This document shows, in pieces, positions 18,282-29,300 of a stretch of 64,000 nucleotides of DNA. The notes beneath the pieces were generated by a model that saw nothing but the letters and a program-made list of their open reading frames with translations, was not told the origin of the DNA and made no database searches. Source of the stretch: Paralteromonas sediminis. Lineage in GTDB: Bacteria > Pseudomonadota > Gammaproteobacteria > Enterobacterales > Alteromonadaceae. A program made the translations under genes and the position numbers. Location of the stretch: positions 558,001-622,000 of the forward strand of contig NZ_RPOK01000004.1 of the NCBI RefSeq assembly GCF_003820355.1, in the 5' to 3' direction. Numbering within the stretch: the first letter of the stretch is position 1; each line of letters begins with the position of its first letter.

Positions 18282-20591
18282 CTAATTTCCTGCTCTAACC
18301 AATCCGCCTAGCCCGCGCGACTCAAGGTAGAAATTTGTTGATTCTAAGACTTGCAGATGTGTATCTGCCTGAAGGGCATGCTCCAACACAGCCTGTGCAT
18401 CAGTTAATACGATATTACGCATCACCCATTTAATTTTACGCAAGTTGTGCGCACTCATACTGAGTTTAGTGAATCCCATCGCCATGAGCAGTAAAGCGCC
18501 ACCGGGCTCACCGGCAAACTCTCCGCATACGGTTACAGGCACACCCATTGCCCTACACTGTTTGGCAATGCTATTTAATGCTGACAACACTGCCGGATGA
18601 TAACTGGTAAACAGCTCAGCGACACGCGGATTGTTCCTGTCTACAGCCAGTAAATACTGCGTTAAATCGTTACTGCCAACAGAGAAGAAATCAACGAGCT
18701 TGGCTAGCTGTGGCAGTTGATACAACACTGAGGGTACTTCAAGCATGATGCCCACCCGAGGCTGATACAGGGTGTTACCCTGCAGCTTGGCTTCCTCTGA
18801 GACCTCATGAAATGCCTGTCCAATGAGTCGCTTCGCTTCAATGACTTCACTGACAGACGTAACCATGGGCAACATGATCTGGAGGTTTTTCAGACCAATA
18901 CTGGCCTGCAACATAGCACGAACCTGTACCAGAAATATTTCTGGATGATCCAGGGTCATTCGCACCCCTCGCCATCCCAGAAAGGGATTCTCCTCAATAA
19001 TTGGGAAATAGGGCAAGGGTTTGTCACCACCAACATCTAATGTTCTTAATGTGACCTCAGCGTTGGGCTGCGCTTTAAAAATGCGTTTGTAGAGTGCTAT
19101 CTGCTCACTTTCTGAAGGAAAGCGATCCCGCAACATAAAGGGGATCTCTGTTCGATAAAGCCCAATCCCTTTGGCATCACTGGCCAGAAATTCTTCAGAT
19201 TGTGCCGATAGCCCTGCATTGATTAAGAGTGTGATGGCATGACCATCGCGAGTTTGGGCTGGCTTGCCTGCCTCTGCATCAATGCGTTCAGCCAGTACCT
19301 GCTCTTCTTGTACTAGCTGCTCAAACTCTTCGAGTATCACCCCTTGCGGTGACACAACGACGTCGCCGGAATAGCCATCCAACAAGATGAGCTTCTCGTT
19401 GAGCAAACTGGGGGACACATTTTGCACCCCCATGACAGCGGGTACACCCATTGCGCGGGCAAGAATGGCAGCGTGGGAGTTATTCGAGCCCTTGATTGAC
19501 AAAATACCGTTTAAAAATTCTCTTGGAAATTCAGCAAGCATAGTCGCGGAAACTTCTTCAGCTACTAGAATACTGGGTTCACTCACCGTTGATGTTGAAG
19601 GTTTTGTGCCCTCAACAAGGGCGAGAATATTTACCAGTATGCGATCGGATAAATCGATAATGTCGATGGCCCGTTCCTGCATGTAACTGTCTTCCATCGC
19701 TCTGAAGCGGGCCGCATAATCTTCCACTACCTGTTTCAATGACGATGCTGCATCCCACCCCTGTTTGATCATCGCTTCCACTTCTCTACCGAGACTGTTG
19801 GCATCAAGCAGATGATGGTAGAGCTGAAATATTGCTCTGACGTCGTCAGGTATAGCGTCTTCAAGTTCGCCTGACAGCGAGCGCACTTGTTCTCTGGTCT
19901 GTTCTACCGCTTTACGATAGAAGCCAATTTCCTGCTCGTGTTCTGTACTTCTGCGCAAGCTCCAGTTGCGCAAATTCGTCGCTAATTCCGGAGTGACACC
20001 TTTACCAATGGCTAGACCTGGCGACCCTGCAATACCATTGAGTCGTCGCTGTTGCGCGGTGCCTGAGTGTTCAAAATTTAATGCGCCACGCATGTCTGCA
20101 TTGGCAATTTCAAGGGCAATCTGTGCGGCAAGCGTGACTAAGAAAGCTTCTTCGTCTTCACTAAACTTTCGCTTTTTTGCCTGTTGCATCGTGAGCACGC
20201 CTAACACCCTTCGGTGATGGATAATAGGCGTACCTAAAAAGGCGTGATAGTGTTCTTCCTGCACTTCATCGATGACTTTAAAGCGGGGATGTTTTGGTGC
20301 GTCTTCAATATTAACCGGCTCTTCACGCTGTCCGACCCAACCTATGAGACCCTCGGCAAAGCCAATTGATACCTTACCTATCGCATTCACAGACAGGCCG
20401 TCTGTAGCACGCAACACAAAGGCCTGGTTGTCATAATCAGCAAGATACAAAGAACAGGAATCCACACCAACAGCTTGTTTTACTTGCGTGGTTAGGTGTA
20501 ACAAAGCTTGCTCCAAATGCGGTATTCTGGCTACTTCCTGAACCAACCGTTTGAGCACGGCGAGCATATTGCTTTTTTCTAATACGCTCAT
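18282..20591 (-). CDS. ptsP: PTS enzyme I-Ntr (GAF-EI)
   Basis: First phosphotransferase of the nitrogen PTS; takes phosphate from PEP and passes it to NPr. The 769 residues hold an N-terminal GAF domain (1-160, with VDSCSLYLAD and GVLTMQQA) and the enzyme I region. Phospho-His373 lies in GSNNSHAAILARAMG. The PEP-binding domain has TLDVGGDKPLPYF and the catalytic Cys in TVCGEFAGEPGG. No HPr or IIA domain is fused. Located directly after rppH, the usual order. Confidence 0.96.
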   Translation of the reverse strand: MSVLEKSNMLAVLKRLVQEVARIPHLEQALLHLTTQVKQAVGVDSCSLYLADYDNQAFVLRATDGLSVNAIGKVSIGFAEGLIGWVGQREEPVNIEDAPKHPRFKVIDEVQEEHYHAFLGTPIIHHRRVLGVLTMQQAKKRKFSEDEEAFLVTLAAQIALEIANADMRGALNFEHSGTAQQRRLNGIAGSPGLAIGKGVTPELATNLRNWSLRRSTEHEQEIGFYRKAVEQTREQVRSLSGELEDAIPDDVRAIFQLYHHLLDANSLGREVEAMIKQGWDAASSLKQVVEDYAARFRAMEDSYMQERAIDIIDLSDRILVNILALVEGTKPSTSTVSEPSILVAEEVSATMLAEFPREFLNGILSIKGSNNSHAAILARAMGVPAVMGVQNVSPSLLNEKLILLDGYSGDVVVSPQGVILEEFEQLVQEEQVLAERIDAEAGKPAQTRDGHAITLLINAGLSAQSEEFLASDAKGIGLYRTEIPFMLRDRFPSESEQIALYKRIFKAQPNAEVTLRTLDVGGDKPLPYFPIIEENPFLGWRGVRMTLDHPEIFLVQVRAMLQASIGLKNLQIMLPMVTSVSEVIEAKRLIGQAFHEVSEEAKLQGNTLYQPRVGIMLEVPSVLYQLPQLAKLVDFFSVGSNDLTQYLLAVDRNNPRVAELFTSYHPAVLSALNSIAKQCRAMGVPVTVCGEFAGEPGGALLLMAMGFTKLSMSAHNLRKIKWVMRNIVLTDAQAVLEHALQADTHLQVLESTNFYLESRGLGGLVRAGN

Positions 20592-20597
20592 CGCTAT

Positions 20598-21125
20598 TTA
20601 CCCTCGCTTACGTCGCCTGTGTCTTTTCTGATTGTGCTGTGGGCGTGTTTGCGCAGACATCACAACAGGCGCAAACTCTTTCATAACCCGCCGGTAAACA
20701 TCGCGTTTAAACGACACTACATTGCGGATGGGGTACCAATAACTTACCCAGCGCCAGTCATCAAATTCAGGGTGACCGGTTTTGAGTACGTCAACGTCTT
20801 TTTCGGCACAGGTTAGCTGTAGTAAAAACCACTTCTGCTTCTGGCCGATACACACAGGGTTAGAACCCTGCCTGATTAACCGCTTAGGCAATTTATAGCG
20901 CACCCAGTTGCGGGTTACGCTTAGCAAAGTTACATCCTTGGGGCTTAACCCAACTTCTTCATGTAACTCTCTATACATTGCCTGCTGTGGCGATTCCCCG
21001 TCATCGATACCACCTTGAGGGAATTGCCATGAATGCTGACCATAACGCCTTGCCCAAAATACTTGTCCCATTTTGTTGCAAATCACTATGCCCACATTCG
21101 CACGGAATCCGTCTGCATCTATCAC
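20598..21125 (-). CDS. rppH: RNA pyrophosphohydrolase
   Basis: Nudix hydrolase that removes pyrophosphate from mRNA 5' ends and so triggers RNase E decay. The 175-residue protein begins [17 protein letters not shown], so I place the start at the GTG at 21125, which matches the family N-terminus; a long in-frame extension upstream does not. The Nudix box is [20 protein letters not shown]. Typical C-terminal basic tail (KRHRRRKRG). Divergent from mutH with about 100 bp between starts; ptsP follows by 6 bp. Confidence 0.95.
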   Translation of the reverse strand: MIDADGFRANVGIVICNKMGQVFWARRYGQHSWQFPQGGIDDGESPQQAMYRELHEEVGLSPKDVTLLSVTRNWVRYKLPKRLIRQGSNPVCIGQKQKWFLLQLTCAEKDVDVLKTGHPEFDDWRWVSYWYPIRNVVSFKRDVYRRVMKEFAPVVMSAQTRPQHNQKRHRRRKRG

Positions 21126-21225
21126 GTAGACTCCAGGGCATACAAAACTTTTATGTAATTGCATTCTGGCATAAGCTTGGCATCTTTCATAGCCCACATA
21201 TTTTAATGTTACAAAGAGGTTGAGT

Positions 21226-21909
21226 GTGCAACCACCCGTTACTCCCCCCGACGACCTATCGGACCTTTTAAGTCGGGCCCGCAGTATTGCTGGCTGGTCT
21301 TTTGGAGAGCTGGCAATTATGGCCGGTATTGAGATACCTAAGCACTTCAAACGGCACAAAGGCTGGACGGGACAGCTTATCGAGTTATGGCTTGGAGCGA
21401 CAGCCGGTTCTAAACCCCAACAGGACTTTCCCGAATTAGGCGTCGAGCTAAAAACGATTCCTATTGATGCGGCGGGTAATCCGCTTGAAACCACCTATGT
21501 CTGTTACACCCCACTATTGCCTGTGCCTGGCTCATCCTGGCAACGCAGTAATGTGCGTAACAAGCTCAGCTGTGTACTTTGGGTGCCGGTAGAGGGTGAA
21601 CGTACGCTTGCTGTAGAACACAGACGGGTGGGCTCGGCTGTGCTCTGGTCGCCCACAGAAGAAGAACTCAGTTTGCTTGAACAGGATTGGAATGAGCTAA
21701 ACGATTTGATCATTGCCGGTCAGATCGAACGCATTACCTCTCGTCACGGACAAGTGTTGCAACTGAGGCCGAAAGCCGCAAATGGCCGGGTACTTACAGA
21801 TGCCATTGGTGAAGAAGGACAACGCATTAAAACGCGACCGCGGGGTTATTATTTACGAAAGACCTTTACACAGGCCATTTTACATCGCGCTTTTTATCAG
21901 CAGGAGTGA
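21226..21909 (+). CDS. mutH: methyl-directed mismatch repair endonuclease MutH
   Basis: Nicks the unmethylated strand at hemimethylated GATC after MutS/MutL activation. The catalytic D-E-x-K set is visible as [11 protein letters not shown], and [12 protein letters not shown] is the conserved C-terminal segment. I favour GTG at 21226 because AAGAGG ends 6 bases before it; a TTG at 21220 is also in frame. Length is 227 residues, as in the family. A MutH implies Dam methylation in this organism. The next gene overlaps by little or none. Confidence 0.94.
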   Translation: MQPPVTPPDDLSDLLSRARSIAGWSFGELAIMAGIEIPKHFKRHKGWTGQLIELWLGATAGSKPQQDFPELGVELKTIPIDAAGNPLETTYVCYTPLLPVPGSSWQRSNVRNKLSCVLWVPVEGERTLAVEHRRVGSAVLWSPTEEELSLLEQDWNELNDLIIAGQIERITSRHGQVLQLRPKAANGRVLTDAIGEEGQRIKTRPRGYYLRKTFTQAILHRAFYQQE

Positions 21910-21911
21910 CA

Positions 21912-22997
21912 ATGCGGATAACCGGAAAACGAGCCCTTTTGTTCATACTTTTTTTGAGTGTATTGTATTTACTTTTGTGGCCGGTAAGTATTCAACCTGT
22001 TGCTTGGGAAGCACCTGTAGACAATGGATTAACCGGTGACTTTGCACAAAACCAAGGACTTTCTGATGCGACGTTTTATGCTACCAAAGATGATCATGGC
22101 CCCGAAGACTTTGCACTGCACCCCGACGGTCGTATATTCATGTCTTTGCACTCAGGGTTTATTGGTATATTCAATCCCACGACAAAGTCATTTAGCCGCT
22201 GGGTGAATACTAAGGGCAGACCACTTGGTATTGAGTTCGATGCAAAGGGCAATTTACTTGTCGCTGATGCGTACCAAGGGCTACTGTCGATATCACCCGA
22301 GGGACGTATACAGGCTCTGGCCACTGACATGGCAGGAACGCCGATCCTGTATGCAGATGATGTTGATATTGCCGCCAACGGCAAGGTGTATTTTAGTGAC
22401 GCATCAACGCGCTTTTCACCTGCAGAGCATGGCGGCACGCTAGCCGCAAGTGTTTTAGATATCATGGAGCACAGCGGTAATGGCAGACTGCTGGAGTATG
22501 ATCCAGCCCAAGGGACAACCCGGTTAGTAGCTACCGGCCTTAACTTCGCCAACGGCGTTGCCGTTTCGCATGAGCAAACATCAGTACTGGTCATAGAAAC
22601 CGGAAGTTACCGGGTTACCCGTGTGGCCATTGACGATAACAACTTCGGCCAAAAAAGTATTCTGATCGACAACCTACCGGGCTTTCCTGACAACCTATCT
22701 AGAGGCTCCGACAACACGTATTGGCTGGGACTGGCGTCTCCACGAAATACGCTGTTAGATGGCTTGTCCAGCTGGCCTGAACTGCGCAAAATTATTCAGC
22801 GTTTGCCTGCCACCTTGCGCCCCAAGCCTGTGCGCTATGGGCATGTGGTCAATTTTGATGATGCGGGCACTGTCAAACTAAGCCTGCAAGATCCCTCTGG
22901 CAAATATGGAATGACAACAGGGGTAATCGAAGTCGGTGAACAACTCTACATCAGCAGTTTAACAGAGCCAAAATTTGCCGTACTCACATCGCACTGA
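21912..22997 (+). CDS. SMP-30/strictosidine-synthase-like beta-propeller protein
   Basis: A 361-residue protein anchored or exported by an N-terminal hydrophobic helix (ALLFILFLSVLYLLLWPV). The body has the six-bladed propeller repeats of the SMP-30/gluconolactonase and strictosidine synthase-like families: GPEDFALHPDGRIF, GIEFDAKGNLLVADAY, DVDIAANGKVYFSDAS and FANGVAVS. The last two are typical of the strictosidine-synthase-like branch. These proteins are usually lactonases or esterases, but the substrate is unknown. ATG at 21912 lies just after the mutH stop. Confidence 0.75.
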   Translation: MRITGKRALLFILFLSVLYLLLWPVSIQPVAWEAPVDNGLTGDFAQNQGLSDATFYATKDDHGPEDFALHPDGRIFMSLHSGFIGIFNPTTKSFSRWVNTKGRPLGIEFDAKGNLLVADAYQGLLSISPEGRIQALATDMAGTPILYADDVDIAANGKVYFSDASTRFSPAEHGGTLAASVLDIMEHSGNGRLLEYDPAQGTTRLVATGLNFANGVAVSHEQTSVLVIETGSYRVTRVAIDDNNFGQKSILIDNLPGFPDNLSRGSDNTYWLGLASPRNTLLDGLSSWPELRKIIQRLPATLRPKPVRYGHVVNFDDAGTVKLSLQDPSGKYGMTTGVIEVGEQLYISSLTEPKFAVLTSH

Positions 22998-23008
22998 TAG
23001 CAGCAGCT

Positions 23009-24109
23009 TTATTTACGTTTTTCAAGGTAGTGCAAGAAGGCTCCGGAGAGAAATTTTTCAGAGTTAAAACCCAAACGTTTGGCCACATTTGCAATGGATG
23101 TATCTGTATTCATTACTACATTTCGGGCGTACTCCATTCGATAGTGAAAAATATAGCCACGAAAATCGTGTTTCTTGATTCTTTTTAGTGCGATCAGTAA
23201 GTCGGTAGGCTCTACGCCCGCTTTTCTGGCAAACTCAGTAATGGTCAAACCAATGGATTTGTAGCACTTGCCAGAAATCATGACTTTGTCGGCCCGATTC
23301 AGGGTTTCCGTATCCCTTTCCGTGGCTTTCATGCTGGCAGAAAACACGCGGTTATATTCAATCGGCGATGGCAACACATGCACAGCAACCACCGTACTCC
23401 ACAGTAAAAACAACAGAAGCATGTTGCAGAATAGGTCAATACCCAAGGTCCAGCCCTCAATGGCAACGCCACCGGCACCAATCACCACCAGTATCAGTAG
23501 CCCTGTCAATGACACGGCTAACAGACAACCCGCCAGCAGCATAATGACGGAAATTTTATACCTGTGAATATCCACTGATTGCCAGGGAAGATACTTGTGA
23601 TAACGCCGTCCAATGTCTAGCATTTGCCCAGAAAGGATAAGCAAACAACACAGTGTCACCAGGTAGGGCAGGTATATCCACCACAGCTGAATCGGTGCGC
23701 CCGCCAGGTCGGTGCTTATCCAATTTTCGGCATTTACAGGGTGCAGCAATAGCGGGACCTGCGCGCCTATGCTAGCAATAACCAGTAGAGCCGTAATCCA
23801 TCCGGCGCGTCGGTATTTAGGCTGTGTCTTGTTATGTAAATGATGCAGCAAGGCGCCCGCAACAGCCACGGGTATAAAGTGAAAAACGCCCGCTACAGGG
23901 AACCATGCCTCAATGGAAAGCACCCGAATAATGCTGTCTACCAGACCCATCGGCCACAGCGCAATGGCCGCATACAACTGCTCTGAGCCTTGCTGTTTGT
24001 CTGTATGTTGCCAACCTACATAAATAATGTAGAGCCAGAACACCAAAAGTAACAGAATAATAAAATAGGCGCTGGTTAAAATCACACGCGCTGCCTTACC
24101 AATAAACAT
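23009..24109 (-). CDS. membrane-bound AraC-type regulator
   Basis: A 366-residue protein with about seven or eight TM helices in the first 250 residues and a cytoplasmic C-terminal helix-turn-helix domain of AraC type (LTITEFARKAGVEPTDLLIAL, then YRMEYARNVV and NVAKRLGFNSEKFLSGAF). Membrane-anchored AraC-like proteins are known in Bacteroidetes and some gammaproteobacteria; signal and targets are unknown here. Start overlaps the end of the upstream CYTH-CHAD gene by 14 bases. Confidence 0.75.
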   Translation of the reverse strand: MFIGKAARVILTSAYFIILLLLVFWLYIIYVGWQHTDKQQGSEQLYAAIALWPMGLVDSIIRVLSIEAWFPVAGVFHFIPVAVAGALLHHLHNKTQPKYRRAGWITALLVIASIGAQVPLLLHPVNAENWISTDLAGAPIQLWWIYLPYLVTLCCLLILSGQMLDIGRRYHKYLPWQSVDIHRYKISVIMLLAGCLLAVSLTGLLILVVIGAGGVAIEGWTLGIDLFCNMLLLFLLWSTVVAVHVLPSPIEYNRVFSASMKATERDTETLNRADKVMISGKCYKSIGLTITEFARKAGVEPTDLLIALKRIKKHDFRGYIFHYRMEYARNVVMNTDTSIANVAKRLGFNSEKFLSGAFLHYLEKRK

Positions 24110-25601
24110 CTTTGCTCAGCGCGACCTGACGCGTACGCTCCATTATTTGCAACAAGTGGTTCATTTTTTCGTCCACCCATTCTATTAACCCTTCCTCATA
24201 GTCTAGTTCAGCATCGCACAACGCCTGTTTCAATAAGACTAGCGCACGAATTTCATCAATGCCTATCAAAATATCAAGCCAAGGCGCTCTACCTGCCCGG
24301 CTATGCATGAATAAATCCGACAATAGAAAGCCATTAAGCAAGGTTTGTCGGAGTAAGGTTTCTATCGCAATGTAATTGGCAGCGGGCAATGGCCTTGCAG
24401 ACTGCAATGACTGATGGAGCGTCTGCCGCCCCTGGGAAAGCCAACCTTTTGCATGCTCAATAACGGGCTGCTCAACCCCTTGCGCATGTTCACGCCAAGG
24501 CTTGGTTAGCAGCATGTCAATGACGGCCAGCTTGATCTCATTCGCGTCTTTGCTACACAGCAGCTTTTCGGGAATATGTGAGTTAATTAGGCCTGTCTGG
24601 CGCCCTTGTAAATAGCTCACCACTGCCCCTTGCCGACCAAGCGTTTTGTGAAACGGCCCTTTCTTTGAGAGTAAAAAGCGCGTGCTTTGTAACTCGTCTA
24701 CCCATATCCATTTATCTGAAAATGCCAATACCCTTTGTTGTAAATCCAACAAGGGTTGGCACTGTAATACGGGCAGAAAAAGCGACAATGTCTGCAATAA
24801 CAAGCGCAAGCTCATCTGAATCTCAGGCAACATTTTTGCTGAATCAGCGGCAAAGAAGCGATGTTCATGGTATTGCCAATGGGCCATAGCGGTTTCACAA
24901 CCCAAACAAAATACAGCTTCGGTTGACATGCGATCGTCTAGCATCAAGTGTGACGGTAAAGGCAATGTTTTGTTAGTAAGCCCCTGCAATAGCTGATAGC
25001 CCTGGGCAGCTTTTGATGTATCACTCAGGCGCACCTGCTTGTCTGTGAACAACCGCGCCACCTGCAGCAATACCGCCGCACTGCCGCTGACCAGTTCAAT
25101 CTCCACTTCATTCAATGCTTGTTTGGCGGAGTCTGAAGCAATGCTGCCCTCATCGAACACTAGCTCACACTCTCCCAAAGGATGCTTGAGGTAGATAGTT
25201 AGCCGTGTGAAATGTGTAGTAAACTGCCTCTCCAGCTCGTCATTTTGCGGCATGGCAAAACTGAGGTCCTGCCAGATGTGTGCGGGAAATGCACTTAAGT
25301 CGGGTGTTGCATCGGCTAAGGCAACATTAAACTCGTTGCGCTCATGAAGCCCACCCTTTATTTCTTTTTGTGTTTTGAGTGTTTGTTCATACTGGCCGTC
25401 CCTGCCTCTGACTCGCATCCCTACTTTATGCTGCTCAAAAATGTGTTTGGCTGTATCAAAATAGGTATTTTCCAACTCGCATTTTTGCGTACCAACAACT
25501 GTGAAGTCGTTTTTTTCCAGGGCGCGCCTAAGGGCATCATCCCACAGAGAACTAGCAGGCTGGCCGACGACAAACTTTAGTTCTAACTCAATTTCTGACA
25601 T
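24096..25601 (-). CDS. CYTH-CHAD inorganic triphosphatase (YgiF-like)
   Basis: A 501-residue protein. The N-terminal CYTH domain (1-205) begins with the metal-binding ExExK signature as IELELKF and includes RVRGRDG. The C-terminal CHAD domain (about 250-490) is helical and histidine/arginine rich. The E. coli homologue YgiF hydrolyses inorganic triphosphate. The ygiM-type gene next door reproduces the E. coli neighbourhood, although here the two are divergent. Confidence 0.9.
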   Translation of the reverse strand: MSEIELELKFVVGQPASSLWDDALRRALEKNDFTVVGTQKCELENTYFDTAKHIFEQHKVGMRVRGRDGQYEQTLKTQKEIKGGLHERNEFNVALADATPDLSAFPAHIWQDLSFAMPQNDELERQFTTHFTRLTIYLKHPLGECELVFDEGSIASDSAKQALNEVEIELVSGSAAVLLQVARLFTDKQVRLSDTSKAAQGYQLLQGLTNKTLPLPSHLMLDDRMSTEAVFCLGCETAMAHWQYHEHRFFAADSAKMLPEIQMSLRLLLQTLSLFLPVLQCQPLLDLQQRVLAFSDKWIWVDELQSTRFLLSKKGPFHKTLGRQGAVVSYLQGRQTGLINSHIPEKLLCSKDANEIKLAVIDMLLTKPWREHAQGVEQPVIEHAKGWLSQGRQTLHQSLQSARPLPAANYIAIETLLRQTLLNGFLLSDLFMHSRAGRAPWLDILIGIDEIRALVLLKQALCDAELDYEEGLIEWVDEKMNHLLQIMERTRQVALSKDVYW

Positions 25602-25738
25602 GATTTTTAGCAGGTTTCTTTTTATGTCGTCACAATACCCTAGCTGGCCTTAGGAGTGCAATTCGGGCAAGGTTATACTTGCACTCTATGCCCTGCTTCC
25701 CTACCATCGGAAAAGAGTAAATTAACAAAGGTTTTTTT

Positions 25739-26344
25739 ATGCGAGCTTTAGCTGCCGTCATATTAGGGTGGTGCGTCGTGACGACTGGCTTTGCCCAGCA
25801 AAACAGTGAGCAAGCCCCCAATACGGCGACACACTTTATCAGCGAAGAAGTCTTCATTTTTATGCACGCTGGCCCAGGCAGAAATTACCGTATTCTTGGC
25901 AGTGTAGCTGCAGGTATGCCCGTAACCCGTACCGACAGTGATGAAACCGGCGACTTTGTGGAAGTGATTGACTCGCAAGGTAGAACAGGTTGGATCGAGT
26001 CTGAATATCTGGTGACTACCCCTTCATTTCGCGAAACACTCCCTCAGCTTCAGGAGCAATTGACCGAAGCCCTTGCATCGGTTGCGCCATTGCAACAGCG
26101 TATTTCATCGCTAGAGCAAGAAGTAAGAGCAAAAGACGCCACCACTAAGCAATTACAGTCTGAACTTGATAGCGCCAACGAACGCATTACCGCTTTACAA
26201 TCGGCCCAGTCGGACGCCGAAGATGCCCTGCAAATGAAATGGTTGCTCAACGGTGGAGGGCTAGCAGTAGGCTGCATTATCTTGGGTATTTTACTGACCT
26301 ATTTACCCAAACGACGCAAACGAAGCGATAACTGGATGAACTAA
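25739..26344 (+). CDS. SH3-domain membrane protein (YgiM/TIGR04211 family)
   Basis: A 201-residue protein: signal peptide (ALAAVILGWCVVTTGFAQ), a bacterial SH3 domain (FISEEVFIFMHAGPGRNYRILGS to GRTGWIESEYLV), a coiled coil (about 95-160) and a C-terminal TM helix (GGGLAVGCIILGILLTYLP) followed by a basic tail. The domain would sit in the periplasm. Function is unknown; SH3b domains often bind cell-wall peptides. Followed by a strong terminator. Confidence 0.87.
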   Translation: MRALAAVILGWCVVTTGFAQQNSEQAPNTATHFISEEVFIFMHAGPGRNYRILGSVAAGMPVTRTDSDETGDFVEVIDSQGRTGWIESEYLVTTPSFRETLPQLQEQLTEALASVAPLQQRISSLEQEVRAKDATTKQLQSELDSANERITALQSAQSDAEDALQMKWLLNGGGLAVGCIILGILLTYLPKRRKRSDNWMN

Positions 26345-26356
26345 ATTTACAGTTAA

Positions 26357-26387
26357 AAAAAAGTGGCATTGTTAATGCCACTTTTTT
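26357..26387. terminator. bidirectional terminator between ygiM-like gene and putA
   Basis: A perfect 14-bp stem (AAAAAAGTGGCATT with AATGCCACTTTTTT) around a GTT loop, with an A-run on one side and a T-run on the other. It can serve both convergent genes. Confidence 0.92.
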
Positions 26388-26392
26388 ATCGC

Positions 26393-29300
26393 TTATTCCT
26401 CTGACTCATCTAACGTCATCAGTGAGGTGTTCCCCCCTGACGCCGTAGTATCAATACTCACAGTTTTTTCCGTTAGTAAGCGCATAATAAGTTTGTCACT
26501 GTATTCTGCCGTGATTACTGGCAAGATAGCACCCTCTCTGTCAGCGAGCATGGCCGTGATATCCGCTGTCCTTTGCGTATTACTGTCTACCACTACACCG
26601 GCCAAGCTGGGATCCCGAAGTAAAGCCTCCAAATGCGCAAGTCGCGCGACCTGAAATACCCCTTTTTCTGCTCCCACGTCTACAAACTTGTCTCGGAATG
26701 CTTTGGCTTCTTCGTAAAACAAGTCAGACACAACAGCTACCACTGTGTTGCCCGTAGCCAGCGCGGTTACAATAGACAAGGTCCAGTATTCAAAGGTAAC
26801 TTCTCTGTCAGCAAAACACACCAAGGCGCCCCTGGGCTCAAGATACAGCATATTGCTCTCGCCAGTGGGACCTGGTAGTACTTTGGGCTTAGCCATGCGC
26901 TTTTCTACGGCTATTAACTGCCCACGCGCAGTTGCTAGGGTGCGGTTTAAGTCGTCTGCCAACTCTTCGACAATATCAACCTGTGCCACTTTGGCGAGCA
27001 ATTGCCTTACCATGGATATGCGATCAATGAGTTTTTTGCCACGCCAGCCATTATCAGCATGCTGCGCCTCCAGCATCATTGCTGCAGCGTCGTCGGCCGC
27101 ACGCTGGTCGCCCGATAAGGCATCATCGATATCATCACCAGACGCCAGCTGTGTAGGCTGTGGTGTGGCTTTTTCCACCATTAAACGTGTGAGATAGTTA
27201 GGGCCGCCCGCTTTCGGCCCTGTACCTGACAAGCCTCTACCGCCAAACGGTTGTACACCAACGATAGCGCCTATCATATTGCGGTTAATATACACATTAC
27301 CCGCACGGCTGCGTCTGGCTAGGTCGGTGGCTCTTTCTTCAATTCTTGAATGAACTCCCATGGTCAAGCCAAAACCTGTCCCGTTGATGGCGTCTACCAC
27401 GTTGTCTAGGTCTTTAGCCTTGAACCTCACAACGTGTACCACAGGGCCGAATACCTCTTTTTGCAACACATCGATACTGTCTATCTCATACAAGGTCGGA
27501 GGATAGAAAGTCCCGTTTTCACATGCTTTTGGCAGCGGACACTGATAAAGCAGTTTGGCTTTGTCTTTCATGTTTGACTCATGGGCCAATAATGCTCGCA
27601 GCGCTTTTTCGTCAATAACCGGCCCAATATCCGTCGACAACACACTGGGGTCGCCAATGTGCAACTCTTTCATTGCTCCCTTGAGCATAGTAATCACATG
27701 GTCTGCTATTTCTTCTTGTAAAAACAAAACGCGTAAGGCTGAACACCGCTGCCCTGCACTTTGAAAGCCAGAGTGAACCACGTCGTCGACGACCTGCTCT
27801 GGTAAGGCCGTAGAGTCAACGATCATACAGTTCTGGCCACCGGTTTCAGCGATGAGCGGAAGCTGCTCGGTACCTCGTTTGGCCAACGTCTGCGAAATCA
27901 ATGTTCCGGTCTGGGTTGAACCTGTAAACATTACACCCTGAATACGCTGATCAGGTAGTAACAGTTCTCCAACCCCTTTACCGGGCGCGACAATGAGTTG
28001 CAATGCGTTGTCAGGTAACCCCACCTCGCGCATGATATCCACCGCACGAAGTGCAATGAGACTGGTTTGTTCAGCAGGTTTAGCAATGACCGTATTGCCA
28101 GTGACTAATGCAGCCACCACCTGCCCCAAAAATATAGCCAGCGGGAAGTTCCACGGGCTAATAGCAAGAATGACGCCTCGAGGTGCTAACCTGTCATCAG
28201 CAGAAAGCTCTGTTGCTCTCACCGCGTAATAGCGACAAAAGTCGACTGCCTCTCTAACTTCATCAATACTGTCTTGGGTTACCTTGCCCGCTTCACGGAT
28301 GCACAACGTAATCAACTCAGGCATATGGCGCTCAAGCGCATCGGCAGTGCGGTTGAGGATCGCAGCGCGTTCTTCAACACTCAGCTGAGACCAGCTGCTA
28401 AACCCTTCACTCACCTTGTCAAGTTTTTCCACCATTGAAGTTTCAGAGTCGTATTGGTGAAAACCTACTGCATCGCTAAGATTTGCCGGGTTTAAGACGG
28501 GCACTGCTGACTCGGGGACGCTGTTGATGTCCTGTTGATGTTTAGTTGCGAAGCGTGTGACGTCTTGTTTTAACTGATTCATTGCATTGATATCTGCAAT
28601 ATCAATGCCTTTGGAGTTATCCCGTTCGGGCGCGTACAACGCAATAGGCTGACTGATTTGCGCGTTCGCTTTTTGCGTCAGACGTTGCGTCTTTTCTACG
28701 GGATCTTCAAGCAAAGTTTCCACCGCTTTGGTGTCGTCCACAATAGCGTTAACAAAAGAAGAGTTCGCACCATTCTCAAGTAAACGCCTGACCAAGTAAG
28801 CAAGCAAATCTTCGTGAATGCCTACAGGCGCATACACGCGACATTGAATTTTTTCATCAGAAACCACTTGATCATACAAGGTATCTCCCATGCCATGCAG
28901 ACACTGAAATTCGAAACCTTCTTTGTCATCGCCGGCCAGCTCGATAATCACAGACGCCGTGTATGCGTTATGGGTTGCGAACTGCGGATAGATTGAATCA
29001 CGGTAATCAAGCAACCGGTTCGCACAGGCATGGTAAGAGACATCGGTCGATGATTTGCGGGTAAATACAGGGAAATCCTCAAGACCAGCTTGCTGTGTTA
29101 ACTTAATTTCTGTGTCCCAATATGCGCCCTTCACCAAGCGCACCATTATTCTCCGCCCCACATCCAGAGAGAGTTCTCGCAGCCACTCGATTACGTAGAG
29201 CGCGCGCTTTTGATAAGCCTGCACAGCCAAGCCAAAACCGTCCCACCCTGCCAGGTCTGGGTCACGAAATACGGTTTCGATGATGTCTAAGGAAATGTCT

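Noticed and set aside
21126-21494. N-terminal extension of rppH on the minus strand
   Set aside because: The extension is not related to RppH and overlaps mutH; the family N-terminus starts at the GTG at 21125.
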